Made by a program: the position numbers and the translations under genes
Part shown: piece by piece, positions 17,215 through 25,602 of the stretch
How the letters are laid out: every line of letters begins with the position of its first letter
How positions within the stretch are numbered: position 1 is the stretch's first letter
Assembly: GCA_964612145.1 (NCBI GenBank)
Contig: CAZTBP010000022.1
Span: forward strand, 9,406-73,405
Direction of reading: 5' to 3'
DNA: 64,000 bases
DNA from: JAGNLV01 sp964612145
GTDB taxonomy: Bacteria > Zixibacteria > MSB-5A5 > GN15 > FEB-12
Notes under the pieces: generated by a model
Seen by the model: only the letters and a program-made list of their open reading frames with translations
Told to the model about the DNA's origin: nothing
Database searches by the model: none

Positions 17215-18294
17215 CTACTTCGCAACCACCGGACATCCCCAGCCCGAATGTCCCGACTTGCCCGCGGAACGCCCAAACCGAGCTGACCGAAAGAACACCT
17301 CCACACCGTTACTCATCCCAGGCATTACAAACGCCTCTTCCTCGGCACAATCACAGTACTGGGCAACATCCACGTCGCGCTCTTCCAGTTCAGCCAGCGA
17401 ACGCGCATAATGCGGATCCACGGACTTAACATACTCCTGAACTCCCTCCACCTCATACAGCGCCACACTGATCTCCGTCTGTATATCCTCCTGTAACCGC
17501 TCAAACGATTCTACAGCACACTCCCGCGCAAACTCTTGCACCGTCCCCTTGCGCAACCTCCCCTCCAGCGCCTCAAACGGCTTCACATCGAAATGCGACA
17601 GGTGCAGGTTGCCCGGCGACGCCATGATGTATCTGGCATAAGGCGACAGCGTACCCACCGTATGCGGCGTTCCCCCGTAACAGGTCGAGAGTACGACCAG
17701 ATCAAACTTCCTTGAATCCGGCGTCAAACCATCCAGAAGGGACCCGAGGTCACCTGCCAGAAATGTCCTGTTATCATAAGATGCGTCATATCCCTCCCCG
17801 TTTACCTCGGGAATCTCATGCCCGAAGTACAAGAATAGCCGGACCGGATTCTCCCGCTCCTGAACACCAAACTGCTCATAGATCATCTGAACCGGTTCAA
17901 ACCGCTCGTTACCTTGATCACGCCAGTAGGACTCCTCAGCAAGCAGCTCGCCGTTCCGGTAGTAGTAGAACTTCCCGTCCCGCTTCGGAAAGAGAAACAG
18001 AAAATGACTCAAGGGCTTTTCGTGCAAAATAAACACTTCGGCCGTGGTGTTACTCGAAGCGACCTCCTTTGCCGCTTTTACCACTTCCTCGTCGGCCCGA
18101 TACGAGTCGCCCTCGGTATCATGATACAGATACCCGCCGTCCCCGTGAATTACGAACACGACGATATACTCCGGGGCTGCTTCCCCGACCGACAGGCGCG
18201 CTTGCTCGTCGGGTATCGGCGGGAACGTGCTGCACGAGCACAACACCAACGCGGCCACTATCACAATACCGATCCACACTCGCAATCGGATCAT
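17215..18294 (-). CDS. Lipoprotein with caspase/clostripain-like fold signature
   Basis: A 359-residue lipoprotein; the ATG at 18294 gives the neat signal peptide MIRLRVWIGIVIVAALVLCSC (an in-frame GTG at 18324 is the alternative). The body alternates strands and helices: YIVVFVIHGDGGYLYHD, AEVFILHEKP, VRLFLYFGHEIPEV (H159), KFDLVVLSTCYGGTPHTVG (C205), YARYIMASPGNLHLSHFDV. A His after one hydrophobic strand and a Cys after the next is the layout of clan CD cysteine peptidases (clostripain C11, CHAT), so a peptidase is possible but unproven. It is next to, and on the same strand as, the 144-residue gene upstream. Confidence 0.55.
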   Translation of the reverse strand: MIRLRVWIGIVIVAALVLCSCSTFPPIPDEQARLSVGEAAPEYIVVFVIHGDGGYLYHDTEGDSYRADEEVVKAAKEVASSNTTAEVFILHEKPLSHFLFLFPKRDGKFYYYRNGELLAEESYWRDQGNERFEPVQMIYEQFGVQERENPVRLFLYFGHEIPEVNGEGYDASYDNRTFLAGDLGSLLDGLTPDSRKFDLVVLSTCYGGTPHTVGTLSPYARYIMASPGNLHLSHFDVKPFEALEGRLRKGTVQEFARECAVESFERLQEDIQTEISVALYEVEGVQEYVKSVDPHYARSLAELEERDVDVAQYCDCAEEEAFVMPGMSNGVEVFFRSARFGRSAGKSGHSGWGCPVVAK

Positions 18295-18370
18295 ATCTGG
18301 TAATCCATACCGGGCTCCCCGCACTGACTGATCATGCGGATATCAGGTTCCTGCGAGATCCAACAACTGC

Positions 18371-18805
18371 TTAGGCAAGGAGCGCGACAACAATGATCAG
18401 CAGCAATAACGTCACGATACTCATGGTAACCGTCCTGTCCGCCTGCTCCATATCCTGAACAATGTAGTCCGCAAAATTGTTCAACTGTGTCGCCGGGACT
18501 CCCCCAAACCCATTTTCTCCCGCCAACTCATCTTTCTTTTCCTGAATGTTGGCCTGGAGTCGTTTCAGACCTTCCTTATCCCCGCCCGGAACCAGCGGTG
18601 ACATCTGCACCCGGCTAAGTGCCTCGGACATTCTCTCCAGTTCCGTTTCGAGAATGTCGCGCTTCTCCGCGGGATCATCTACCGCCTTTACCTTCGTCGC
18701 GACATCATTGAAAAACTCCTGTACATTCTCTTGCGCCTGCACAGCGCCCGCAAAAGTGAACACAAGAATGATCAATGAACACATAACGACAGTCTTCCTC
18801 AACAT
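18371..18805 (-). CDS. Secreted protein with C-terminal membrane tail
   Basis: A 144-residue protein of unknown function. The N-terminus is a signal peptide ending AVQAQ. The middle is charged and helical (about 27-95: FFNDVATKVKAVDDPAEKRDILETELERM, LKRLQANIQEKKDEL), suggesting a coiled coil. The last 20 residues (SIVTLLLLIIVVALLA) form a membrane tail. GAGGAG lies 6 bases before the ATG. It stands 76 bases upstream of the caspase-like lipoprotein on the same strand, so a common transcript and shared envelope role are possible. No domain recognised. Confidence 0.65.
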   Translation of the reverse strand: MLRKTVVMCSLIILVFTFAGAVQAQENVQEFFNDVATKVKAVDDPAEKRDILETELERMSEALSRVQMSPLVPGGDKEGLKRLQANIQEKKDELAGENGFGGVPATQLNNFADYIVQDMEQADRTVTMSIVTLLLLIIVVALLA

Positions 18806-19445
18806 GGTTGCTCCTCATTTTGGGTTAGCAGAACCTATTTCTGTTTTCTGTGTAATGATACTAATGTTGATGTATACCGCCGGCATTATTCAGACGATAC
18901 CTCTGATGTCTTTCCGGACGGTCGCTTAAACTTACAAGCAAATTGCAAATGGATGGAATATGGCGTGAAGATGCTTGTCAAATCCTATAACCAATTGCGC
19001 GCACGTTTGTTCCGCTTCCTCCATGTTCCCGGTGTACGATCCGGTACAGAAAATCCTGCTGTGCCTGCACCCGCTCTCGCGCATCCTCGACTTCGGACGA
19101 TTCCTCGTTCGTAAAAATGTGGCTCATGTTAGTCTGCCAGGAAGAGTGCTTCCCCCAGCCACAACGATCTCGAACAGTTCATATAGACCAACATCGAGCA
19201 AGCCCATTCCCGCCTCTCCGAGAGAATCGAACACCGCTTCCTGAAACATACCCAACGGACCCTCCACCTGATTCGACCCGAAGCTCGAACACCCACGGTG
19301 CGAGGGCCATTCGCGCAAACTACGATCCCGGCTGCCCCGACGCAGCTCACACGCCTTCCGCCCTGCACTTTCACATAATTTGTGATGGGCTTACGCCCAC
19401 CAAAAAAGAGTGGCTTTACCACCCGCGATGTCATATTATTACCCT
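18806..19445. other. Gene-poor region of 640 bases
   Basis: No supported gene. On the minus strand a 49-codon frame (19129 to about 18980, MSHIFTNEESSEVED...) and short fragments just upstream (19320-19125) look protein-like but are not continuous, as a decayed gene might be. Around 19285-19306 there is an imperfect CACC...GGTG palindrome resembling the dispersed repeats. Confidence 0.4.
19434..19439 (+). promoter_or_regulatory. Possible -10 element for a leaderless DUF6265 mRNA
   Basis: TATTAT ends exactly 6 bases before the ATG at 19446, and there is no ribosome binding site. The -35 region at the proper distance (TGGCTT) is poor. Confidence 0.3.
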
Positions 19446-19940
19446 ATGAAGACATTTATTCACATCCTCACCCTCTCGGCGCTCGTGGCCATCGCCGCCC
19501 TCGGCTGCGGCCAGTCATCTGACACCGCCGACACCACTACCCCCGAAACCACCTTCCCATACTGGCTGAAAGGCTCCTGGGAATACCTCAACACTGACTC
19601 TCCCACTTACGAACGCTGGGTCACCATCGACTCCACCACTCTCGACGGGTTCGGTTTTGGCGTCACCGACGGCGACACTACTACCTGGGAACGCCTCCAG
19701 ATCACCGACACCGACTCCGGCCTCTACTACATCGCCATCGTCGGCCACAGCCCCGACCCGGTCGGCTTCAAACTCACCGAGCACGACAAGACCACCCTCG
19801 TATTTGAAAACCCGGACCACGACTTCCCCACCAGTCTCACTTACACCCGGCATACCAATGACTCCGTCACGGTCACTGTCGCGGGCCCGTCCGATTCAGG
19901 GCTCATCGCGCGCGACATCCACCTCCGCCGCTTCCCATAG
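19446..19940 (+). CDS. DUF6265-like lipoprotein
   Basis: A 164-residue lipoprotein: MKTFIHILTLSALVAIAALGC with lipobox ALGC, a Thr/Asp-rich linker, then a lipocalin-like strand pattern, YWLKGSWEYL, ERWVTIDSTTLDGFGFGV, WERLQITD, GLYYIAIVG, TTLVFENPDHDFPTSLTYTRH. The order 'LxGxW ... FENPxHDFPxxIxY' matches DUF6265, whose function is not known. The start at 19446 excludes 12 upstream codons that would precede the signal peptide. No ribosome binding site is visible. Confidence 0.75.
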   Translation: MKTFIHILTLSALVAIAALGCGQSSDTADTTTPETTFPYWLKGSWEYLNTDSPTYERWVTIDSTTLDGFGFGVTDGDTTTWERLQITDTDSGLYYIAIVGHSPDPVGFKLTEHDKTTLVFENPDHDFPTSLTYTRHTNDSVTVTVAGPSDSGLIARDIHLRRFP

Positions 19941-20253
19941 TCTTATGCAATCGGCCGCCATAACATAGGCTTCATACACCACCATCTTGACCCTATCATA
20001 TTAGCAGCACTGAGCATGCGAATGCCAGACAGCCACCACCGATAAACACCGAGAGTCGATGCACCCGGGCAAATGTGCATCAGCCTCGGATCGGTCGGTA
20101 CCCCCATCCATGGTTGCACGCAACTCTGGGAATCTTCGCATGACGGAAGGAACGGTTTACTGTGGTCGAGCGGGAGGCAACGTTCAACGACACGTATTTC
20201 AATTCAAACATGACTTCTGTCGCACACACGCGACATGAGAAAGGATACTCATT
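19941..20253. other. Intergenic leader region with nested hairpin
   Basis: Contains a nested stem: outer arms CCGAG (20049-20053) and CTCGG (20085-20089), inner arms GATGCAC (20058-20064) and GTGCATC (20075-20081). Just before the next gene there is a palindrome TGTCGC-ACACAC-GCGACA (20218-20235). No clear promoter was found. It may be a long structured leader of the small Cys-rich gene. Confidence 0.4.
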
Positions 20254-20559
20254 GTGAATAAGACGAAATGGACCCTCGCCATCGCGGCTGTTTTGACCGT
20301 AGCGATGCTTCTGGGCGTAACGCTCTCAACCGCTATCGCCAAACCACCCAAGCTCGGCACCTACAAGTGCATTAGTGGCGACTACTACTTGTGCACCGCA
20401 GTCAGCACAAACCCGCTGGTGGAATGCTGCGAGCTGGTCAGCTCCGGCTGTGATCAGTGCCAGGAGAACTGGTGGTGGTACACTGATGGCCAGGGCAATA
20501 CCTATACGTGCACCGAGCAGTATGGCGGCGGAACCTGTGTTCTGCACAATTGCAACTAA
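20254..20559 (+). CDS. Small secreted cysteine-rich protein
   Basis: A 101-residue exported protein: signal peptide to about residue 30 (cleavage near STAIA), then a mature part of about 70 residues with nine cysteines (KC, LC, ECC, GC, QC, TC, TC, NC) and a WWWY cluster. Disulfide bonding in the periplasm or outside the cell is likely. GTG start with GAAAGGA 9 bases upstream. Nothing in the neighbourhood explains its role, and I do not recognise the family. Small bacteriocin-like or adhesive functions are possible but unsupported. Confidence 0.7.
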   Translation: MNKTKWTLAIAAVLTVAMLLGVTLSTAIAKPPKLGTYKCISGDYYLCTAVSTNPLVECCELVSSGCDQCQENWWWYTDGQGNTYTCTEQYGGGTCVLHNCN

Positions 20560-20656
20560 CACGCATCGACCTTAGACGTCGTCGCTGACGACGACAAGAC
20601 GTAGCTGACCGCTCGACCCGGCCGTCCCCCCCGTGATTACCGCGCTCTCCCCTGCC

Positions 20657-22180
20657 CTACTCCAAATTCCCCACCGCCTCTTCAACCGCCTCCAAAATCT
20701 CGCACCGCTCCACCAGCGCTTTCATCGCGTTATGATCCGGATGCAGCGGTCGATCAATATCCAGAAAATCGACGTACTTCCGCACCACCCCGAGCGCCGT
20801 CGTGGTACCATTGCCGAACGTATAGTCCCGAAGGTCCAGCGCCTGCGCCGCCGCCATGTACTCAATCCCTAACACTCCAAACGCGTTCTCCAGAATCTGC
20901 TGGTTCTTGTGTACCGTGTTCATCCCCATCGAGACAAAATCCTCCTGGTCCGCCGCCGCCGGAATTGACTGAATCGACGCCGGCGTTGACAAAATCCGCT
21001 GCTCAACAATAAGCGTATCCGCCGTGTACTGCGACAGCATCAGCCCCGAGAACATCCCCGCCCCCTTTGTCAGAAACGGCGGCAGGCCGACACTCAGCGC
21101 CGGATTATTTAACCGATTCATCCGCCGCTCCGACATCACGCTGATCATCGTCACGCACGCCCCGGCCATATCCATCGGCACCGAAACCGGGGTCCCCTGA
21201 AAATTTGCCCCGGAAAGCTGCAAATTCTCTTCCGGCCAGAATACCGGATTATCCCCCACGCCGTTCAACTCGATCTCGACCTGCGACCGCGCGTACACCA
21301 GCGCATCGTGCGCTGCGCCGACTACCTGCGGTGTCGACCGCATTGAATACGCATCCTGTATCTTACACTGAATCCGGTTCTCCGCCAAGTCCCCCCCGGC
21401 GACCACTTTCCTAATTGCCTTTGCCGACCGCACCGCCCCACGAAATCCCCGGATTTCGTGCAGCTTCGCCGTATACGGCCGCATGTTCGCCTTCAGCGCC
21501 TCCAACGACATCGCACACGCAATCTCCGCCTGCTTCAACCACCGATTGGCATCGTACAGCCACAACGCACTGACTGCCGTAATGAAATTCGATCCATTGA
21601 TAACCGCCAGCCCGTCGCGGGCCTGCAACCCCGGAATCTCGATCCCGACCTTCTCCAGCGCCTCTTTCCCCGGCAGCAGCTTGCCCTCGAAATATGCCTT
21701 CCCCTCTCCCATCATCAACAGCCCTATCTGCGCCATCGGCGCGAGATCCCCGCACGCTCCCACCGAACCCTTCGCGCAAACATACGGCGTCACGCCCTTG
21801 TTGAGCATCTCCACTAGTGTCTGCGTTATTTCCGGTCGGCATGCCGAATTACCATGCGCATGCACATTAGCCCGCCCGAGCATCGCCCCCCGCACCCACT
21901 CGATTGGCATCGCCTCACCAATCCCGGCCGCATGATTGTAGATCAGGTATTTCTGAAACTCCTTTACCTGATCGTCAGTCAGGACGACCTCGGAAAACTC
22001 ACCGATCCCCGTATTGATCCCGTACATGATCTCACCGGCCTCAATCTTCCTCTCCAGCATGGCACGGCACGCCTTGATGCGCTCCACCGAGTCGTCAGCC
22101 AGTTGTACCTTTTCACCATGACGGGCCACCGCCACTACTTTCTCTATCGTGAGCCCGGAACCGTTGAGAATTATCGACAT
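20657..22180 (-). CDS. hutH: Histidine/aromatic ammonia-lyase with Ala-Cys-Gly at the MIO site
   Basis: A 507-residue member of the HAL/PAL family, which removes ammonia from histidine to give urocanate. The start at 22180 follows GAGGA by 7 bases. Family motifs are YGINTGIGEF, NLL-type YLIYNHAAGIGE, GSVGACGDLAPMAQIG, NGSNFI, QDAYSMRSTPQVVGA and NPVFWPE. The MIO prosthetic group normally forms from Ala-Ser-Gly; here the codon at 21752-21754 is TGC, giving Ala-Cys-Gly with Cys143. The rest of the active site looks intact. No other hut genes are nearby, so a different aromatic or His substrate, or an anabolic role, cannot be excluded. Confidence 0.87.
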   Translation of the reverse strand: MSIILNGSGLTIEKVVAVARHGEKVQLADDSVERIKACRAMLERKIEAGEIMYGINTGIGEFSEVVLTDDQVKEFQKYLIYNHAAGIGEAMPIEWVRGAMLGRANVHAHGNSACRPEITQTLVEMLNKGVTPYVCAKGSVGACGDLAPMAQIGLLMMGEGKAYFEGKLLPGKEALEKVGIEIPGLQARDGLAVINGSNFITAVSALWLYDANRWLKQAEIACAMSLEALKANMRPYTAKLHEIRGFRGAVRSAKAIRKVVAGGDLAENRIQCKIQDAYSMRSTPQVVGAAHDALVYARSQVEIELNGVGDNPVFWPEENLQLSGANFQGTPVSVPMDMAGACVTMISVMSERRMNRLNNPALSVGLPPFLTKGAGMFSGLMLSQYTADTLIVEQRILSTPASIQSIPAAADQEDFVSMGMNTVHKNQQILENAFGVLGIEYMAAAQALDLRDYTFGNGTTTALGVVRKYVDFLDIDRPLHPDHNAMKALVERCEILEAVEEAVGNLE

Positions 22181-22508
22181 CGTTTTATCCTCTGCGACAA
22201 AATGCAATCAGTGAACAGACGGAGTGTTTCTCCGGTTGTTAGCAATGTATAAGGAAATTGAATCCGGCACAGGACTGCGGCGTTTGCCCTCTCGCCGTGC
22301 CGAACAACTGACATGAATCGGCTTAGGTGTCGGGAAGCCCCGAGGCAGAGGTTGGCTGATAACGCGGAATCACACTTGTGATTAACGTCGGATTTGGCGT
22401 CGCTTTTGTGATGGTCGCTTTGACAAAACTCATTTATCAGCCTCCAATGCCCCAAGATAAGAAGCCAAAACCGGTTGTCAATCGGATTCCATACGGATAT
22501 ACTGAACT
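22181..22508. other. Divergent intergenic region, hutH / exonuclease
   Basis: Holds the leader of hutH on the minus strand and the promoter of the exonuclease gene at 22475-22503 on the plus strand. No gene or RNA recognised. Confidence 0.5.
22475..22503 (+). promoter_or_regulatory. Promoter giving a (near-)leaderless exonuclease mRNA
   Basis: TTGTCA (22475-22480), 17 bases, TATACT (22498-22503). The GTG start codon begins 6 bases after the -10 element, at the expected transcription start, and no ribosome binding site is present. Confidence 0.55.
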
Positions 22509-23354
22509 GTGGATAAGAGCGACTACATCAACGAATATCTCCGGCGACAGGTCTTTGTCGCCTTCGACACCGAAACTACCGGGCTTTGGGCCCCCGTCAA
22601 TCGCGTTGTCGAAATCGGCGCCATCAAATTCGAACTCGAGGTCGAAGGCGGCCAGACCTTCCAGTCGCTGATAAACCCTGAACGCACGATGCCGATGGAT
22701 GTAATCGGCGTCCACGGCATCACCGACGCTATGGTCATGGACGCTCCCGCCGCTCCGGAGGTCCTCCAACAATTCAAAGAATTCTGCGGCAGCGACACCA
22801 TCCTCATCGCCCACAACGCCCCCTTTGACATCTCCTTCGTCGGCATGGAATTCGCCCGCGCCAACATTCCCCCGCCGGAGAATATCATCATCGATTCCGT
22901 CGACATCCTCCACCGCACTATCCCCGGCCAGCCCTCTTACGCCCTCGAGGCTATGGCCCGACGCTTCAGCCTCGCCTCCTCACAGGAACACCGTGCCCTC
23001 GAGGATGCCCGACTCGTTGCCGAACTCTTCCGCATCGCCGCCCCAAATATCGAAAGCATAGGCAAGAAGGAGGACTGGCCCAAACATGTTGCCGCCTACA
23101 CCATGTCCGACTGGCACGACGACACCATTCGGCTCCCCCGCGAATACGCCGAACTCGACCAGGCCATCCGCCAGCATCAGCGCATCACCATCGTCTACGA
23201 AGCCAAACCGAACGTCCCCCAGCGCCGCACTATCCAGACCCGCCGCATACACAAACGCCGCGATGTTTACTACATCGAGGGCTTCTGCGAAAAAGCCAGG
23301 GCCGACCGCACTTTTCGCCTTGACCGTATAACCCGCTACACCGTGCTGGAATAG
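22509..23354 (+). CDS. DnaQ-like 3'-5' exonuclease fused to a WYL domain
   Basis: A 281-residue two-domain protein. Residues 14-185 are a DEDDh exonuclease as in DNA polymerase III epsilon: FDTETTG (D20, E22), IAHNAPFDISFV, and HRALEDARLVAELF. Residues about 205-281 form a WYL domain: LDQAIRQHQRITIVYEA, then YYIEGFCEKARADRTFRLDRI, the usual nucleic-acid or nucleotide-sensing element of bacterial regulators. Such a fusion suggests an exonuclease whose activity is gated by DNA ends or a ligand. It is not within a polymerase or CRISPR locus. GTG start without ribosome binding site; the next gene begins 12 bases after it stops. Confidence 0.85.
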   Translation: MDKSDYINEYLRRQVFVAFDTETTGLWAPVNRVVEIGAIKFELEVEGGQTFQSLINPERTMPMDVIGVHGITDAMVMDAPAAPEVLQQFKEFCGSDTILIAHNAPFDISFVGMEFARANIPPPENIIIDSVDILHRTIPGQPSYALEAMARRFSLASSQEHRALEDARLVAELFRIAAPNIESIGKKEDWPKHVAAYTMSDWHDDTIRLPREYAELDQAIRQHQRITIVYEAKPNVPQRRTIQTRRIHKRRDVYYIEGFCEKARADRTFRLDRITRYTVLE

Positions 23355-23366
23355 TGCCGATTACCG

Positions 23367-25535
23367 ATGATTTTCCGATTCAACAAATCTTCGGCTCCGC
23401 CGCAACTCCTCTGGCTGGTCCTCCTCGTCGCCTTTGGCCTCCGAATCGCCTACCTTATCATTTACAGCGGCCTGCCCGAATGGGACCAACTCACCGTCGA
23501 CGCCAACTTCCACCATCACTGGGCGCAGCGAATCGCCGATGGCAACATCCTCGGCGACACCACTTTCTTCCGCGCCCCGCTCTACATTTACCTCCTTGCG
23601 CTTCTCTATTTGGTCTTCGGTTCCTCCCTCTGGGTTGGGCATATTCTCGGTCTGCTGCTCGGCCTTGCCTCCGTCGCTATGACCTACCGCCTCGGCCATC
23701 GCCTTTTCGGCCAGTCCGTCGGACTCATCGCCTCGGCCATCCACGCCCTCTACCCGATTGCCATGTATTTTGAGCAGGAGCTTCTCGTCGAACCGCTCTT
23801 CCTGCTGCTGCTGGTGATCGCACTCGAACGACTTGTCGCCTGGTACCACGACGGCCTCCCCCGCGATGCCTTCCTGACCGCTCTGTTCACCGGCCTTGCC
23901 GCCATAACGCGCCCGACCGGCCTGCTCCTTATCCCCATTATCCTGATCGTGCTGATCGTCCGGCGCAAAGAACTTTCTGGTATTGCCAAACACACAGCCC
24001 TCGTCATAGTCGCCCTGCTTGCAACAATCGGGCCTATCACCACTCGCAACATTGTCGTCGCCGACGACCCCACTCTCATCGCCTCCTCAGGAGGCATCAA
24101 CCTGTTCATTGGCAACAATCCCGAAGCCGACGGTGTCTCGGCTGTCCTGCCCCCTCCGCTGGGCCCCAACTGGCGCCTCGACCAGGTTAAGTACCACGCT
24201 GAGCAGTACTACGGCGCCGATCTCACCTGGGGCGAAGTCTCCGTCTACTGGCGCAACCGCGCCATAATATGGGCTACCGAAAATCCGGGCGACTTCCTTT
24301 CCCTGTATGCCAAAAAACTGTACCTGCACTTCTCTAACCAGCTCATCTCCAATAACCGCGAATTGGACCGGTTCCTCGGCAGCATCCAATTTTTCCGCTA
24401 CAATATCTTTAGTTTCATCCTTGTCTTCGGATTCGCAGTGATCGGCCTTGCCGCCGGTGGCTGGCGCGGACGCGGCACCTGGCCCCTGCTCGCATTTGGC
24501 GGAATATACCTGCTGGTCTCCGCCCTCTTTTTTTACGCCACTCGCTTCCGCTATCCTCTCCTGCCGCTTTTCTTCATCTTCGCCGCCTACGGCGGCGTAC
24601 GAATCGTCAGTCTCCGCCAGGAGAACCCCACCCGTGCCCTCGCTGTCGGACTGATCGGCGTCGCCGCCGCTATCCTCTCCCTGTTGAATTTTGCCCCCCT
24701 GCCTGAGCGCACCTCCACCCACGCCCTCAGCGAGCGCGGCCTCTACCACTTTTCGCAGGGGAACTATGACCGCGCCCTGCAATACCAGCGGGCCGCTTTG
24801 CGAGCCGACCCCGACTACCCCGGCAGCCACAACAGCCTCGGCGCGACATTCCTCCGGATGCAGCGACTCGACTCCGCCGTCGTCCACTTCCAGGCCGAGC
24901 TCGACCGCCACCCCTGGTTCACCGGCGCACTCACAAACCTCGCCTACGCCCACCTGATTGCCGGCAACCTCGACCGCGCGCAGCAATTCGCACGCGATGC
25001 CATCGACCGAGAACCCTACCGCTACAATCCCAACAGCATCCTGCTGCGCACTCTGTACAGCGACAGCACGGTCCCCGGCGCAACCCTCATCGCCGAATCA
25101 CGCGCCACCGCGAATCGAACCAACAACGACATCTACCTTCTCAACGACGCCGCCGAACTCCTTATCGGCCGCCAGATCGGCGACGCCTCCCGCGACCTCC
25201 TCCTGCGCGCCCTCGAAGCCAAACCGCCGCCGATCGAAACCGACCACGAGGCCTTCCGCCACACCTTCCGGCACAGCCACGAACACATGAATGCCCAGCG
25301 CGCCCGCGCCGCCGTCCAGCTCAGTTTCCTCTACGGACTCGATAACAAGTTTGCCGATGCCCTCCTCTACGCCCGCAAAGCCGTCCGGTGGGATCCTTCC
25401 CTGATACAGGCCTGGCTGAATGTCCACAACGCCTACCGATCACTCGGACGCAACCAGGCCGCCGATTCGGTCCTGTCCGAAGCCGCCGAGCGCTTCCCCA
25501 ACGACCCGACCATCCGCCAATACCGCCACCGATAA
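23367..25535 (+). CDS. GT-C type membrane glycosyltransferase with C-terminal TPR repeats
   Basis: A 722-residue protein. Residues 1-450 contain about ten membrane helices in the PMT/ArnT-like GT-C fold, with the acidic luminal loop after TM1 (LTVDANFHHHWAQRIADG, FFRAPLYIYLL) and the conserved GGINLFIGNNPEADG segment. Residues 455-722 are tetratricopeptide repeats (HFSQGNYDRALQYQRAALRADPDYPGSHN and following). It would transfer sugar from a polyprenyl-phosphate donor on the periplasmic face; acceptor unknown. A second gene of the same design lies at 48246-50420. Confidence 0.85.
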   Translation: MIFRFNKSSAPPQLLWLVLLVAFGLRIAYLIIYSGLPEWDQLTVDANFHHHWAQRIADGNILGDTTFFRAPLYIYLLALLYLVFGSSLWVGHILGLLLGLASVAMTYRLGHRLFGQSVGLIASAIHALYPIAMYFEQELLVEPLFLLLLVIALERLVAWYHDGLPRDAFLTALFTGLAAITRPTGLLLIPIILIVLIVRRKELSGIAKHTALVIVALLATIGPITTRNIVVADDPTLIASSGGINLFIGNNPEADGVSAVLPPPLGPNWRLDQVKYHAEQYYGADLTWGEVSVYWRNRAIIWATENPGDFLSLYAKKLYLHFSNQLISNNRELDRFLGSIQFFRYNIFSFILVFGFAVIGLAAGGWRGRGTWPLLAFGGIYLLVSALFFYATRFRYPLLPLFFIFAAYGGVRIVSLRQENPTRALAVGLIGVAAAILSLLNFAPLPERTSTHALSERGLYHFSQGNYDRALQYQRAALRADPDYPGSHNSLGATFLRMQRLDSAVVHFQAELDRHPWFTGALTNLAYAHLIAGNLDRAQQFARDAIDREPYRYNPNSILLRTLYSDSTVPGATLIAESRATANRTNNDIYLLNDAAELLIGRQIGDASRDLLLRALEAKPPPIETDHEAFRHTFRHSHEHMNAQRARAAVQLSFLYGLDNKFADALLYARKAVRWDPSLIQAWLNVHNAYRSLGRNQAADSVLSEAAERFPNDPTIRQYRHR

Positions 25536-25544
25536 CCGGCAGCA

Positions 25545-25575
25545 AAAGAAAACCCACGGTGTCGCCACCACGGGT
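25545..25575 (-). terminator. Terminator of the DUF5916 gene
   Basis: On the minus strand the arms ACCC/GGGT and GGTG/CACC, with a symmetric internal loop, enclose GCGA and are followed by TTTTCTTTT. It lies between two convergent genes. Confidence 0.6.
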
Positions 25576-25602
25576 ATCCAGCTGTTTCACCCTCGCGACA
25601 GG

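Noticed and set aside
20041..20100. Resemblance of GCACCCGGGCAAA...AGCCTCGG to a c-di-GMP-I (GEMM) riboswitch
   Set aside because: Only scattered bases agree; the P2 hairpin with GNRA loop and its receptor are missing, and the region folds as a different nested stem.
20578..20595. GTCGTCG/CGACGAC hairpin after the Cys-rich gene as terminator
   Set aside because: Neither strand has a T tract behind it.
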